From Archilochus colubris (Eukaryota > Chordata > Aves > Apodiformes > Trochilidae), in contig CM041115.1 of NCBI GenBank assembly GCA_023079485.1, positions 44,944,305 through 45,008,304 of the forward strand: a stretch of 64,000 bases of DNA, read 5' to 3'. This document shows, one piece after another, positions 36,009 to 49,287 of this stretch (positions are counted from its first letter, which is position 1; each line of letters starts with the position of its first letter). Made by a program: the position numbers and the translations under genes. Below the pieces are notes generated by a model that worked only from the letters and a program-made list of their open reading frames with translations, ran no database searches and was not told the origin of the DNA.

Positions 36009-38384
36009 TACAACAGAATCTCCTCAAGCAGACGAGTTGGGTTATTTTGTTTTTCTGTTAGCACTAAGTGACAGAAAACTTGAATATATCTGTGAACATG
36101 AAAATACATTAATCAAAAGAAGAAAAGAAACAACAGCGGGACTAGCTACATTATAATACTTAATTCTGCATTTGCTATTCAGCCCATATGGTGTACTCCT
36201 GTTGTTTTGCAGCACCTCCATTATGGATTAAAAGGGTCTAATCAGGTTTGCTGCTGCTGAATGCCAATGAAAAGACAGAACTTCAGCGAGAATGAAAACA
36301 ACTCATTGCTGCTGCACAGCTAAATGATTGTTTCTTTAGATATTCAGTCTTATGGCTAAAGGGACATAATTTTAAAAGGCTGAATCTTGAAAATGAGGAC
36401 AGGCCAGCTTTCCCCTTGAAATTAGAAAGCTAAGGAAAATTTCTGTAGGGAATGGCAGGAAGTGGCTTTCTCTTAAGAGAAAGGATATTACTACAAATGA
36501 GCATTGATAACAACTGGACATTTCACCAAGTAAATCTCCTAATACATACCTTTGCAAAGCATTTAATTCACTCTTCTCCTTCCACGGCCAGTAAAGAGCA
36601 GAGCAAATACACAAAATTTTGGTTCCATTCTGAAGAGACAAAGAAAAGAAAATAAAAGAGCCATCCTAAAGACAATGTATTACCAGTCTCACTGGTTCCA
36701 CAGTTAAGAGATGGTAAGCATGCTGCTCCCACACTTCCTTACAACTTCTCTTGAGTCCTTTATCTGCAAGCTGTACAAGACAGCTTTAAAAAGAAGTATA
36801 ACAAAGCTGGCTCTCAGAGGGCTTCTGAGCCCACAGAAGCCTAAGTGCAGCAGTAAAATAGAAGAAAACAAATGTGCTGGGGCCAGTAACAATTCATATG
36901 GTAGACTGGGTGACAAATCTGGTGGATGTGGACAAACTCAGGCAGGTAAAGCTGGTGGAAAATTAGGACAGAGTGCCACTCAGTGAGCTCTAGGAAAAAA
37001 AAAAAACAACAAACAAAAATCTGCCATTAGCCACAAGGAAGTCTGTGCTGCTTTGACACTCTGGCCTACAGGGCTCAGTTGGACACCAATACTAGATATA
37101 CCACAACGACCAGCAGCCAGTCATTTCAGTCCAAGTGGCTACCATCCACCAAAAGTCAACTTGAAACCCAAGGAAATTTCAGGCTATGGAAAGTAAGAAG
37201 TCTGGAGGGAGCATGAGAAAGATGTCTTCTGCCAAGCACTGGAGGTAATTAACTATGCTCATATTGCAGTGTTCTGACTCTGCCCTCTTCTCCTCACCAG
37301 CATCTCCCATAACATCCCATCCCATAATCTACAACTTGGATCTATCAGGAAGGATATATAGGGACAGAAGAAGTCTGTCACAGATTGAAGCAATCATCTT
37401 AGTTACTGCTGTTTGTTAGTTAACTCTCAGCTTTTCCTCTGTTTCCATTGCCCTGCTATTAAATTCAGATGACTGGAAGCTAAAAGTCAAGTTAGATTGA
37501 CTCCTCCTTACATCTGCCTCAACAACAGCTACTCCACAAAAAAACCAGAGTACTATGTGATTTCTGGAAGTGAACTGTTGAACATGTGTCAGCCACAACA
37601 AGCTTCACGTCACTCCCCAGTAACTGCAGTGCCCCACTGAGATGAAAACAAAACACAACCATAAAACCCACTAGTCACTCAAAGACATAATTATCTGTCT
37701 GCAGTGTAAAGCAATCTATCAAGTCACTTTACTCAGCCACTTTTAAGAGCAGGGCACGATTGCAGATCTTGTCTGAGCAAACAGGTACTCGAATTATGAA
37801 CTGCTGTTTTACTGCTGAACATCAAACCAGACTCCCAGCAGCATGGAAGAAGGCAGAGAACAGAATACAGGTAAGAGGCATGGTAAGTTTGAGACTTAAT
37901 GGGTTAGTGTGCTACACAGCAAGATGGACACTGCAGGAAGCAACAAAGTCTCCCAGATGCCTATCTCAAACATCAAAACTGAGAGATCTTTCTTAATGCA
38001 TCCAATTACTGTGGTCAGCTGATCTGTGAACTATGCCTGCTACATATTCTGCTTCATGTTCTTAATTCAGTCGATCCCTTTAAGGCCGGCTTGAAGAACT
38101 GCTGAGGGTCCCTCAGTGGAAGTCACAGTTTCACTCTGAAAAGAAAGGTGGCAATAAAGCCCACTAAATTCAGGACAGTAATCCACAGAAAATAAATTCT
38201 AATAGATTTCAAACCAAAGACCTTTCACCAAGCACTTTCAATACTGCATGAGCTGGATTAACTTTGAGGGCTTCACTTCTGAGCAGAGAAAGTAGATTAG
38301 GTTGGTTATACCCTCTCCCCCAGTTTCATAGGTCTTTTTAAGTTAAAAAATTTTTTTCTCGTAACTGCATATGATCCTCCAGAC

Positions 38385-38475
38385 CTAGAAATTTCTAGAT
38401 CTAGAAATCTAGATCTAAATCTAAATCTAGAAATCTAGAAATTGAGATCTAAAAATTTCCATATCTAGAAATTTT
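38385..38475. repeat. Degenerate palindrome-rich minisatellite (CTAGAAAT / AGATCTAAAT units)
   Basis: About 90 bases are built from permuted short units around CTAGAAATCT and AGATCTAAAT. A perfect 14-bp palindrome, CTAGAAATTTCTAG, lies at its left end. Many sub-units are self-complementary. Confidence 0.8.
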
Positions 38476-38708
38476 CGTAACTGATCTAAGATGGTTCAGA
38501 TTTACTGATTTACCAACAAATGCAAAAACCTGCACTGAAAAACAAAACAAAAACAAACAAACAAAAAAAGAACATCCCCCCCCAAAATCCAACAAAACCC
38601 ACAAAACACCATCAAAGCCTGGTTTTGGACACAACGGTCTTCAGGTATTTTTCTGCTGAGGCACACTAACCATTTTTAAAGCAACACATTTATTACTAGG
38701 GAGAAGCC

Positions 38709-38748
38709 TGAATCCATTTTCTTCGCTCTGAATCCATTTTCTTCACTG
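38709..38748. repeat. Two-copy 20-bp direct repeat
   Basis: TGAATCCATTTTCTTC occurs twice, 20 bases apart, directly adjacent. Confidence 0.75.
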
Positions 38749-39728
38749 TTCCCTCTAGGGAAGAAAACATGGACCTAAGTACAAGTAAATTAGGAAAAAG
38801 GAAGTCATGTGAAGGAAAAAAAATAAATTCAAATATTTAGCCCTTAAAAAGAAAAATCTAGGGATTTGTCCTTATTATTCCAATACAGTGCCCTGCTTCT
38901 CTTTCACCAATCTTGCTGTTATGAGATTAAGTTAAAACACACATTAGAAATGAAGCATGAGCATATTTTCTTAATTCTTTCAGGCCACAAGAGAAGGAAC
39001 ATTCAGAACAGTCTGTTGTGGCTTTGAAGATGAAAGCCACAGATTTAATGCCACAAAAATCCAAGGCAGGACTAATTCATATTTATGCTACCACCACATT
39101 TTAACAAAAAACCCAATACAAGATTGAGCTTTATTTCTCGTGTTGAAAAAAAAAAAAATTGTGTTTCAAGAAAGAAGTAACCTTTATATTGACTACATGC
39201 TCAAAATACTTACATTAAATCTGATATTTCAGGCACATTAAATAGGCATATTAACAAGGGAATTTTCCCTTCATACTGTCCCAAGTCTGAGAGCAGACAT
39301 GGAAATACCAGGTCAGAAACTGCTAGAACAAAATCCACTAGCGGGGAGGCAGTTAAGTATAATGGAAGAGTGAATTGGTAACATAGCTTGCAAAGGAAGT
39401 CTGGTTATGAGCTTAACTTGAATGATACAGTGCTTTACCCATTTGTAAGTCTGGCCCAAGTATATAGAACAGGAAATAATATAAAAATTTCTTTTCTGTT
39501 TTCTCTGTAACATTTGCACAACAACTTTCACATCTTGGACAACTAAGAATTTTAAAATGCAAGTTTTAATGAACGAACTGGGACTTGATTTCTATTTGAA
39601 CCTTTAGAGTTCACATTGTCCAAGATTTCCACTGCAGACATCAGGGCCATAAATTTACACCCCCTTCTCATATGAAATTTGATAGCCTCATGCAGTTATA
39701 CAAATTCATGAACTGAGGACTGAGAAAA

Positions 39729-39838
39729 CAAAAAAACCAAACCAAACAAAAAACCACCAAAAAACCAAGCAAAAAAACCCCAAAACCAAAACAAACCAAA
39801 AAACAAAACAAAAAAAAACAAACCAAAACAAAAACTCT
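39729..39838. repeat. A/C-rich low-complexity (CAAAA-type) block
   Basis: About 110 bases of A runs broken by C or CC. The Phe/Val-rich minus-strand frames across it are artefacts. Confidence 0.85.
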
Positions 39839-41959
39839 GGAATAATTAAAACACTTCTGTCCCTCTGTTTTATGTTTCCCAGAGTAGTACACATTCCTGA
39901 TCTTTTGCTTGTAAAAGCTCCCAAGTCACTCCATGCAGAAATACCAGGCCTAATACATGTTATTTCAAGAACTACAATAATCTGCCAGTTGTAGTCCACA
40001 ATGGAAACTCCACTAGAAGACACAAGCCACCCTTTTCAAGAGTTTTCTTTTTAACTGTTTTCACCCATACTTCCAAAATTTTAAATGCTACTGGGAAGTT
40101 AACACTGCCATTGTGCAATTCATTTGTTTTGGGTTTTTTTTTTTTAACTCCTCCAGGCTCCAAATTAAATCATGACTCCTGACAGAACGAGCTACTGAGA
40201 AGGAAAAATCCTCTCAGCTTCATTCATTTTAACTTCCACATCAAAACACAAATGGCTCTCCACTTCTTCTCACTCCTTTTATTTAATTTCCTCCTCCTTT
40301 CACATCTGCCTCTGTATCCATGCTATTTTCTATTCTTTCTCATATAAAAGCTTTCCCTCTGAACTGCACTCAACTTGATATTCAGCAGAGGCATCCATCC
40401 CTGAACACAGCTGGTTAAACTAAGGTGAACTGGAGTTTACTACCACCATCCTCACGCTCTTCCCTCCCCATGGTGTTGTTAATCACTTGTATGAAAAACT
40501 AGGGACAGATCCAACAGGATTTACTTTCCTTTTTCAATCAACATCAGAACTACAAGAACTAGTAAGTTTTGAGATGCCAAATACACCCAATTTGACCTCT
40601 TGTGTGTATAATCCCTAATTAGCACCTGACAGTGCTTTCATTTCACAGGCCATACAACTCTGATATCCCAGGAGAAAGATTTCCAAGACTTGGGTGTGGC
40701 GTGAAAAGATCCCTACGGGATGTGGATGCCACAGAAAGAAAATCTTCCCAGAGTGTTGACAAAATGATTCTGTCAGCTCACAGTGTAACAAGGGTAATGC
40801 TGTGCTGTGATTTACGACCATTGCAGGTGGGGCTGAAGTCAGTGTCTGAAGAAGTGCTGGGAAGCATCTTCCATATGAATTTCCAGAAAACTGTATGAAT
40901 CCTGTCAGTCCCGACATATGTGCAGCAAGGATCTGTCTCACCAGAAACTGACAGTCCGTAATTTTTACTCATGCCAGAGCTGTGCTCTGTCAAGAAACTG
41001 CAGCTACTATCACTGTGGGCTTCAAAACAGCTGGAATAAAAGCTGGTCCCCAAATGCTCCCCTCTTCATTGGTGAGGAAGAGAGTTCTGATGCCACTACT
41101 GGATGCAAGGACCCCAAGAGGTCTGGACACAGCAGATTGCAAAGCAAAGTTTGGTAATCCAGTGGCTGCATGCCATGCAGACAACTGGGACAAAAACTAC
41201 ATTCAACAAAGGGCTCTGAAGGGTGTTGTGAATGCGGGTGGGATGCTTTTTTCCATGACACACTGGTGGCACACAGCTGAGACAAAGCAGCTCCTATGTG
41301 CTGCAGCAGCTGCAGGGAGACTGAAGAGAACGCAGATGACATTGTTAAAGGCAGAGCTGACTTTCTGCAAACAGGTAACAAGACGGAACAATTTCTGCAA
41401 GTCCTGGAAAGGTCTGTCCCATGGGCTGATGCACCTCAACGCAGCAAAAGACACAGGCAAAGCACAGATCTTTGGGAGCATAAGACTGTGACCATCAGGA
41501 AGATGCAGGACTCCAAAAGCTGCCCAAAGTCCTCCTGTCCCCATTTCTTGAGGCTTGTACAGGGTACTAAACTACTCAACCCACGGCCAAGCAATTAACT
41601 TTTAACTCACCAGGGAAAAGCACCATCCCGTGGCATACTTCTCCTCATGCACCAGCCATGCTCTCCTGTAAGTCAAACCACGGTCTTCAGCAGGACTGAC
41701 CATGCCCCAAAAGCACAGCTCGGGGCGTCGTGCTGGAGCAAGGAGTGGGGCAGGGCTGCCTGTCCACCACCTCACTATATGGGAGCAGCCCATGGCCCAC
41801 GGAGTCGCCCCCTCACCTCGGCCAGTGCCTTCCCAGCCTCACCTCCCGGAGATGCGTGGTACAAAGGCTGCGGCAGGGAAGCACTGTGGGGAGAGGCCGG
41901 CTCTCCAAGGAGAGGGAAGCTCTTCTTACCCCAAGACATTTACGCTTGGACAACCGACA

Positions 41960-42960
41960 CGCAGGGGCACAGCCCGAGCCCCGATTCAAGCCAGCGACAG
42001 CCGCCGGGCGACGCGACCCGATCCCACCCGCCCCTCATCGCCCTGGCCCTCCCGGCAGCGCCCGCCCCCCGACGGAAAGGCCGCTCGCCGGAGCCTTCCC
42101 TCTCTCCCCACCGCACTGACCCCCATCCCACCCCTGCCACAGCGGCTGGGGATGCTCCGACATGTTAGCGCCCATCCGCCCGCGTTCCGCACCCAGCGTC
42201 AGCCCCGGCGGCCAGGGGAAGCACCCCGCCGAGGGAGGCAGCGGGGCGGCCTCCACGCACCACGGCACCGACCGGGACGGCCGGCAGCCCCCCTCCTCCC
42301 GGGGTCGCGTGTAGCGGAGGAGGTGTAAGAAGGATCGGCGAAGGGCTCCTAGCGCCCGCCCCTTACCTGGCCGCGGTGCGAAGGACTGCCGCGCCGCAGC
42401 CGCTGACGCTGTTTAAGCACCTGCGCCAGGCAGCGCGCACTTGGGCCGGGCCGAGCCGAACCAAGCCGAACCGAGCCGAGCCGCACCGCCCTGGGAAACC
42501 ATGAGCGCGGCGGTATGCGCCGCAGCACCGCCTCCCCCCGTGCCCAGCGCCCCGCCCGGCAGCGGCCTCGGCCCGCTGGCTGCGCCCCGCAGCCGCACCC
42601 CCCCCCCCTCCCCCGTCGCGCAGCTCGGGGGCGCTTCAATCCCGCGGCGGCTCTGGCTGCCGGGGCGGCTGCGTCACCCGCAGGCACCAAGCCCCTCGCA
42701 GGCCTGTGCCGCCGGCCCGATCCGCATTAGGGCTCTGCCTGCTGCCCTGCAGGGGTAGGAGGAGGAAGTAGGAGCCGGCGCCACGCTGGTCGCCCCCTTC
42801 GAAGCGCTGGCGCTGACGGCCAAGCGGAGAAACCCGCCCCGCTGCTGGTGCTGCCGGCTCTGCGGCGGTGTGGGAGCGTTTACCGCCCGGCTTCGGAGAT
42901 TTCCAGGCTCCTGGGCTGGAGTGCGGGCAAAGCTCGCTGGGCAGGACTGTCACGGGTGAC
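41960..42960. promoter_or_regulatory. CpG island, probable TMEM171 promoter region
   Basis: This ~1-kb island is the strongest CpG and GC peak in the left half of the window. A consensus-quality minus-strand donor (CCAG/GTAAGG) lies at 42,367/42,366, so an untranslated exon ending there could splice about 6.3 kb to the TMEM171 coding exon. A short array of GCCGA-type units lies just upstream at about 42,445-42,483. All overlapping frames on both strands look compositional (Pro/Arg/Ala). A divergent plus-strand transcript cannot be excluded. Confidence 0.6.
42367..42440 (-). other. TMEM171: Possible TMEM171 5' untranslated exon
   Basis: The 3' border is set by the GTAAGG donor at 42,366 on the minus strand. 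The 5' border is only a guess within the CpG island. The assignment rests on strand, distance and the expected non-coding first exon of this gene, not on any similarity I can see. Confidence 0.35.
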
Positions 42961-44467
42961 TCTGGAGGTGTGCGGACGTGGCCACCCGGTTTGATACCGG
43001 CGGCTAAGAGGTGATGCGGGTTAGCATCAGGTAGCCCATCTTCTTGTAGTCGCTTCAGCCTTACTAACGTCAGCCTTACTTCTGTACACTTGGGACCGTG
43101 CTCGGCATGAAAGATGCTCGGCATGAAAGACAGGCCAAGCTTAGGTATGACAGATTTCCCTCCGTGATAAGGCAATTCAGCCACTGGAAACGGGAGGAAG
43201 ACCCTTTCTCTCTTGCTCGCTTGATGCAGGCAGAGTGGAGGAAGCAGCTGGGTTCGGCAGGCGAGACGGGAGCTGGAGTTGTGTGAGAGGACAAAGAGCC
43301 AGGGGAGAAAGGTGACAGTGTGCCTGCCGCCTGCGAGTGGGTGTAGCAGCCGTAGGACACGAGTGGGGCTAAAGCTGTCCTGCTGGTTAGGCACAGCCTG
43401 GTGACTCGTGAGGTGCAAGGGATACAACTTGGGTTTATGGAAGTCAGCATGAGAGGAGCCAGAACAAGGCTGAAAGGTGGAGTGATGCTTAGGAAATAGG
43501 TGGCAGGAGGAAAAGGTGGTGGATTAAATTCTTGCCTGACAGGGAGGTAGTTTTGTTAGGCAGTGAGACTGAAGGGAAATGGGGTATGTAGGTTTTTGGA
43601 CAGTATCTGTGGTTGGAGGGGGCCTGGGTTTGGGTAGAGAGCTAAGGGAAACTTGGAATTGAATGAAGAACCAAGAATTGTATGAAAGTACATGTGGCAT
43701 GTAGGAAGGAGCTTGTGATGGAGTCAAGTTTTCCAGAGTTGTAGGTTTCCAGATGTTAGTGACCCTTTCTTGTCTTGACTGTTTTATGTTCCAGTTCAGC
43801 TGCCATTGACTGCTGTGAACAGTCTCACAGTAAGGAGAGACCAGAACCTTAAGATTCCTGTAATCTGTGGTTTATTTCTATGAAGAAAACAGAATTTAAA
43901 AAGGAGATGTGACGGGTCATTACAGCTGTAAAACTGTAGTTTTGATCCATATCTCGTGATTTAAGAATTATTTTTTAATTATTTTTTTAAACTTTTAACA
44001 TAATACCCATTTAACTATGAGTAACATATTCTAATTCCAGCACCTACGTGGTAATATTTGGCAAAAATGGACCTAAAGGTTTTTTTGCCACATAGGAAAG
44101 TTCTTGGATGGAAAGTTTTTGGATGATAGTGCTAATAGAGAAAATAAAGTACTTTGGATTGGCATGAAAAGCAGTCCTAGAGATATGGAAGCTACAGTGC
44201 ATTTGCACCTGGGGTATGACAAGGAACCCACAACTACCAGGAAGTCATTGCTTTTCAAGTTATAGTAGCACTTATGGGGACACTGACAAGAAGATGACCA
44301 TTTGCTATATGGCACAGAGAAATACAGTTGTTGGTCATTGATTGATTGGGAGTTAGTCAAGGCAGTTTTGCTGGAAGACACTACTTACTGCAATTACCTG
44401 ATAAAGCATAAATGAAAATAATGAAAATTCCTTGCTTCTCTCCTTTCTCTTTTCTATCTCTTCTCTG
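42961..44467. other. Non-coding flank of the CpG island
   Basis: CpG density fades through about 43.45 kb, then the DNA becomes AT-rich. A 263-codon minus-strand frame covers 42,636-43,427, but it lies mostly in CpG-island sequence and lacks any domain. No FCHO2-like exon was seen, although that gene is the expected neighbour on this side. Confidence 0.45.
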
Positions 44468-44601
44468 TCTTCTCTCTTTTTTCTCTTTTCTCTCTCTTCT
44501 CTTCTCTTCTCTTCTCTTCTCTTCTCTTCTCTTCTCTTCTCTTCTCTTCTCTTCTCTTCTCTTCTCTTCTCTTCTCTTCTCTTCTCTTCTCTTCTTTTTT
44601 T
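44468..44601. repeat. 134-bp homopyrimidine tract with ~20 copies of a CTTCT pentamer
   Basis: The plus strand has no purine from 44,468 to 44,601, and 44,494-44,595 is a pure CTTCT pentamer array. It produces Ser/Leu/Phe-rich and Arg/Glu-rich repeat frames that are not genes. Tracts of this kind can form triplex DNA and are often variable in length. Confidence 0.95.
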
Positions 44602-45789
44602 GTCTCTTGACTTTTCCTTTTTTTAATGGCAAACATGCATCTGTGGTTTGGATTGTTTGCCTAATGATGATGGTCTCTAGAAACAAAGGCACAAATGAAG
44701 TAACTACGATTAAATGCTGTTCACTTATACAATAAAATCCCATTGTGCAGAAGATTTTAGTCTGTTATGAACAATATGAGACTGGTTAATGAGATCACAG
44801 CAGTTAGGGTAATCTTTCTCTTTGGAGATTAGGTGTGAAATACTGGGTGTGCTGAGATGGCGCTTCAGTGCAAAACACTAAATATGATCTGCAGATCCTG
44901 CTTGGATGTTTGAAAAAACAGTGAGAAAATCCAAGCTGTCCTGAACTGTCCTGGAAGCTTTTCTGATGTTTTTCTGGTATGTGATGAGGTCTTTGAATCA
45001 AGACTGGTACTACTAGCTTTGTTTCAGTGAGAGATAACCTTTTATTAGTATATGCTGAAGCAATAAATGCTGAAGAATGCATGGTTGGTAATGCATAGTC
45101 CATTTTATTTTATAAATTGCAACTTGCTTACTGTGATAGTGTGGACCAAATGAGATGATGGCACAGAAGTCAAGAGTTACCTACCCGGTTCTCCAACTCC
45201 CATTAAATTCTGTAGAACCAGTGCACACCAAGCACTTAGAGTCTATAGAAACTGCAAAGCTCAGTTGAATAGCTAAGAACTCTGTGGTTTGGTTTAATTA
45301 TGTTCTGGTAGACTCAAAAGAGCTATACTTAGAAATATGAGGATATAAAATTGTTTTCTTAGAATTGCCAGTTTACAGGCTCAGAAATGACAAAAGCGTT
45401 GCTGCCAACATTCAGTAAGCTTTTAAACCAAACTTGATTAACCCTGAGATGGTTCTACTTTGCAGCTTGGCAGATACCTACAGAACCACAGAGAAGGCTA
45501 TACTGGAAGGGAGGGTGACACTGACAGCCACCCCCAGCACAGCAGCTGACGGGATCAGTGGTGTGGCACTCGTGCAGCCTACACTAGTGACCCATGAAGA
45601 TTGCTCCTCCATAAGGAACCAAGGAAGACCCAAGATTGCTCTCTTCAGGACCTGGGCTATGTGTGTGTTCTTGGCTGATGGTCACTGCCTCCTCTGCCCA
45701 AATCTTCTTTCCACCCTTCCCCTCCCATCTCTCTAAAAAGTGTGTGAATGCAACAATATTTTTTATATTTTGGTTAGTAAATACTTTGT

Positions 45790-46118
45790 GCTGGAAAAGA
45801 TTTTAGAAGTTCATTCTGTCCTGTGCCCCTGCAATGAGCCAGGACATCTTCAACTAGGTTGTGTTGCTGAGCACCCAGTTCAACCTGACTAATGTTGGGA
45901 TGGGACATCCTACTGCCTCTCTGGGCAGCCTCATCCAGTGCTTCACCACTCATTGTAAAAAAAATTTCTTCCTTATATCTGCTCAGAATATAGCTTCTTG
46001 CAACTTAAAATGGTTACCACTTGTCCTGTCACAGCAGGACCTACTAAAAAGTCTGTCCCAGTCCCATTTTTCTTATAAGTCCCCTTTAAATCTTGAAAGG
46101 AAATTAAGACGTTTAGAC
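45790..46118 (-). mobile_element. CR1 LINE 3' fragment, reverse orientation
   Basis: The plus strand shows, in order, the reverse-complement signatures of an avian CR1 end: the GGAAAAGAT...AGAAGTTCATT block, the CTGGGCAGCCTCATCCAGTGC block, TTTCTTCCTTATATCTG, and the ACTTGTCCTGTCACAGCAGG block. The copy is clearly diverged and 5'-truncated, as most CR1 copies are. Confidence 0.85.
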
Positions 46119-49100
46119 AGAAGTGATTAAAAATCAATAAAATTCAAAGAGGTTGTGCATTGACCCTAATAAAAACCGAACAGTTTTGTTTGGGCCGGGA
46201 GAGGTAGACTTGTATCTGACATCTGCATCTTAATTTGTTGGGTTCACTTATCAGGCTTGCTTTTGATTTTTAAGAGGAAGGCACGACAGGAGCTTCAGCT
46301 GGTGGTGCTGGTGACCCGTGACCTGTTGTGCTGCAGTGTGGTGGCCTGGGGATCAGGAAACCAAGGGAAGGCCTGGGAGGGCTCCTGTATCATGCAGTGC
46401 AGGGGCTTGGGGCTGATACTCCTCTGGTTGGAGACTGCTCTGCCTCTGGCAGAGGAACTGAAGCCTGGAGAAGGGCAGCTTGGTCATCAGTCTCTAGCCT
46501 TTGAGAGCATGAAACTGACTCAAATCATTGGTGTCTCATTCCACTTGTTTTGCAAGTCCCATAGCTTTTTATTTAAATACCTTCTGCTTTCCATATTGGC
46601 TCTGAAGTAGGTTAAATGGAATAGTGTTAAGATTATTTTTAATGTCTCTCCCTTTGCATTTTACATTTTAGTGCATCTTGTTAAAAAACAAAACAGGAGT
46701 GTTAGCTTAGTAATATATACTATACTTCAAGTATGACTACAAATGCAGTAGTTGGGTGACTTTTTTTTTTTTTCCAGGGACCTTGCCTAAACTGATTTTT
46801 TTTCATAACGTTTTGCTTGCTTTTCCTATTTATTTTTCCATTGTAAATGACAATTTATTTCTGCACGGTTTTTTCTTCTGTATTGTGGAATTCAGCACTA
46901 CAGCAGAGGCAGGTTCCTGATTCTTCTGAGTGTCCTAAGTGCATAACTGAGCATGCATGTTATCTAGGTACTGAATCTGAAAGCCTTTCTCTAAGTAATG
47001 TTATCCAAGCTACTTGTTTCCCATTGTGAAAAGTGATCTAAGTCACTGTGCAGTGCCACAGGCTGTTGGATTCTCAAACTCAGATTTCTGTTACTTACTC
47101 AGAAAATTTGTAGCCACAGGTCATTTCTGAAAGCTTTGAGAGAAAGAGAGAAGGTTGACTTATGTGTCACAAAGAAGAACTTCTGAATATTGATTGTATA
47201 TATCCTTTTTTTTGACATACTCTCTGTAGGCCTTTTAATACCATGAGTGACTTCCAGGAGGGAGTCGCAGATAAGCCTTGAATATAGATTCCAGAAACAG
47301 AAGGAAAAAGTGACTGAGAGGCTGTTTCACTGAGGTTTGGTTTTCTCTGCGTGGCACTTTACTATACTGTGGTATATTAAATTTAGAACAGCATTGTGGC
47401 TAGAGCTTTTACTTAAGGGATAAGCATGTTTGACTTGTTTCTGGTAATATATGATTGAACTGTATTAATCAGCTTAATCTGTCTTTAGGGTCATGGTGGG
47501 ATCTGACATGGACACTGAGAAGAGGTGGGTCAATATCACAGGATGATCCTTGGAGGCAACAACAGAAATATGTTGTGCCCAAATAATGAAAATCTGGGCA
47601 TGCTTTGTCGGGTAGACAGATATTTCTCTTGTGGATGAACAATATTTAGAACAGGATGTGTGGAGGTATAGTTTCGACAAGGCAAAGCTCAAAGATTAGG
47701 TTTCAGTAGGAGCTTTGTGTTAGTCTGAAGACAACATTGCCTCCATATCTCTTGTATAAGCAGACTGGTCACATCCACTGGGATGTGGCTGAATGAAAAT
47801 ATAGCAGGTACCAACTTTTATTGAGGTGGAAAAGAGTAAATAACAACAAAGATTTACCTCACTGTTCCATCGAGGTCAAGAGAGTAAAATAAACCTTTCT
47901 CCTGTGAACTTGTTTCTTCATTAGGAAAAAAAAACTTGAAGGAGGGTGCTGAGAATGGAGTGTGGGAAAAAAAGCAGAAAAGACTTAGGTTAGAGTGATA
48001 GTTAAACTGATGTTTGCTGAACCAGTGAAAGGTCCAGAAAGCCAACAAAACCGGGGGGGAGATGGTACTGGTAATGTACTGGAGGAATTATTAGTTCCAC
48101 AGAAATATTTATAATTTTTGTACCTTTTTGTTGTTAGAACCCACATTTTAATCTCTGAAGGGCTCATCAGTTTAGTGAAACCTCAGGTCTTTGCCCCAGG
48201 TGATCTCCAGTGTTCCCTTCTAGCCTCAGATCTCTGTGATCCCATTAAGAGCTGCAGATTTACTGTCAGCTGTTCTAGCCCTGGATGTCTCCTAAGGATA
48301 GTTCAGATAAGTCCTTAGTTATCCCAAAGTGTTAAGTTATTTTGTCCACATTATTTGATCCTTGAGTCTCTTCCTGCCACTTTGTGTGATGATTAAGTGG
48401 TAATAACTGTTTATACATGAGCTCTAGCTTATTTTTTTTCTCCTACAGTTACCATCTGCAAAACTTCAGTTTTTTAGCATCAGGTTAGTGAAAAAATATT
48501 AAATACTATGAAGTCTGCAGGAATCCACCAGAAATGTATTCAAGTTGACTCCCAGTTTAGTTATGCCTTAAGACTGATTTTTTTAATCTATTATGTTCCT
48601 ACATGGCTCTAGTTATAAATCAAAATGCTGTGTGCTGCTGAATCATGTATCTTACATAAATCTTTTCTTCCTTTGACCCTATTACTCTTTATGATCTAGA
48701 TTTTCAATCTAATCCAAAATTAGTTTAAGACCTCTATGCAGTACATCCTCGTTTAAAAATATTTGGCTTTAGTAGATGATGTGTTAACATCTCTCTTTAG
48801 ATACTGGTGGATTACAAAGTATTTTTACCATGTGACCACATGATCTAGAATTCTTTTAGGAAATATGCTGAACTGTTTGTTGGACCCTTTTCTCTCTCCC
48901 TGATTCTGTGTTTTTATAGATTCTGGCATTTCCAGATAGTAAGGGTTCAGTAACACAGTGGAAGTCAAAGATGGTTTGTTATTTTTTAGAACAAACGTGG
49001 ACTCCCCTGCCCCCTGTATTTATTTACTCTTCTTATCAATGTCTTGCAGTTTATGACTTCAGGGTTTATAGCCACTATTAGAAGTCTTCCATTAATTATG

Positions 49101-49287
49101 TCACTGGAGCCAGCTGCTTTTAGTTTTCCTCTCTGTCCTTCAGCTGGCAGCTGAGCTGTGCTGGTCTCGTGTTGCTGCCAGAAGGGTCACATCTCCTTCC
49201 CTATCCTTTCCCTGCTCTTAGGCTGGGAATAACCATGCCTGTTTTTTGCCAAACCCTGCTGCAAGATGGTTCAGTTGACCTTGGCAA

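Larger units (their letters stand above)
36009..41950. other. Probable TMEM171 first intron and 5' region
   Basis: Mostly AT-rich DNA with A/C-rich low-complexity blocks at about 38,523-38,605 and 39,729-39,838 and the palindromic cluster at 38.4 kb. A 169-codon plus-strand frame at 40,982-41,491 is the longest unexplained one. It has no recognisable domain and I do not call it a gene. Confidence 0.45.

Noticed and set aside
42349..42758. Pro/Arg/Ala-rich open frames on both strands in the 42-kb CpG island
   Set aside because: They overlap each other in several frames, have no domain, and are what high GC content produces by chance.
42636..43427. 263-codon minus-strand frame, the longest in the left half apart from known genes
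   Set aside because: It runs through GC-rich CpG-island sequence, lacks a domain, and has no supporting splice structure; length alone is not convincing here.
44381..44743. Glu/Arg-rich and Ser/Leu-rich repeat proteins around 44.5 kb
   Set aside because: They are direct translations of the CTTCT microsatellite on either strand.
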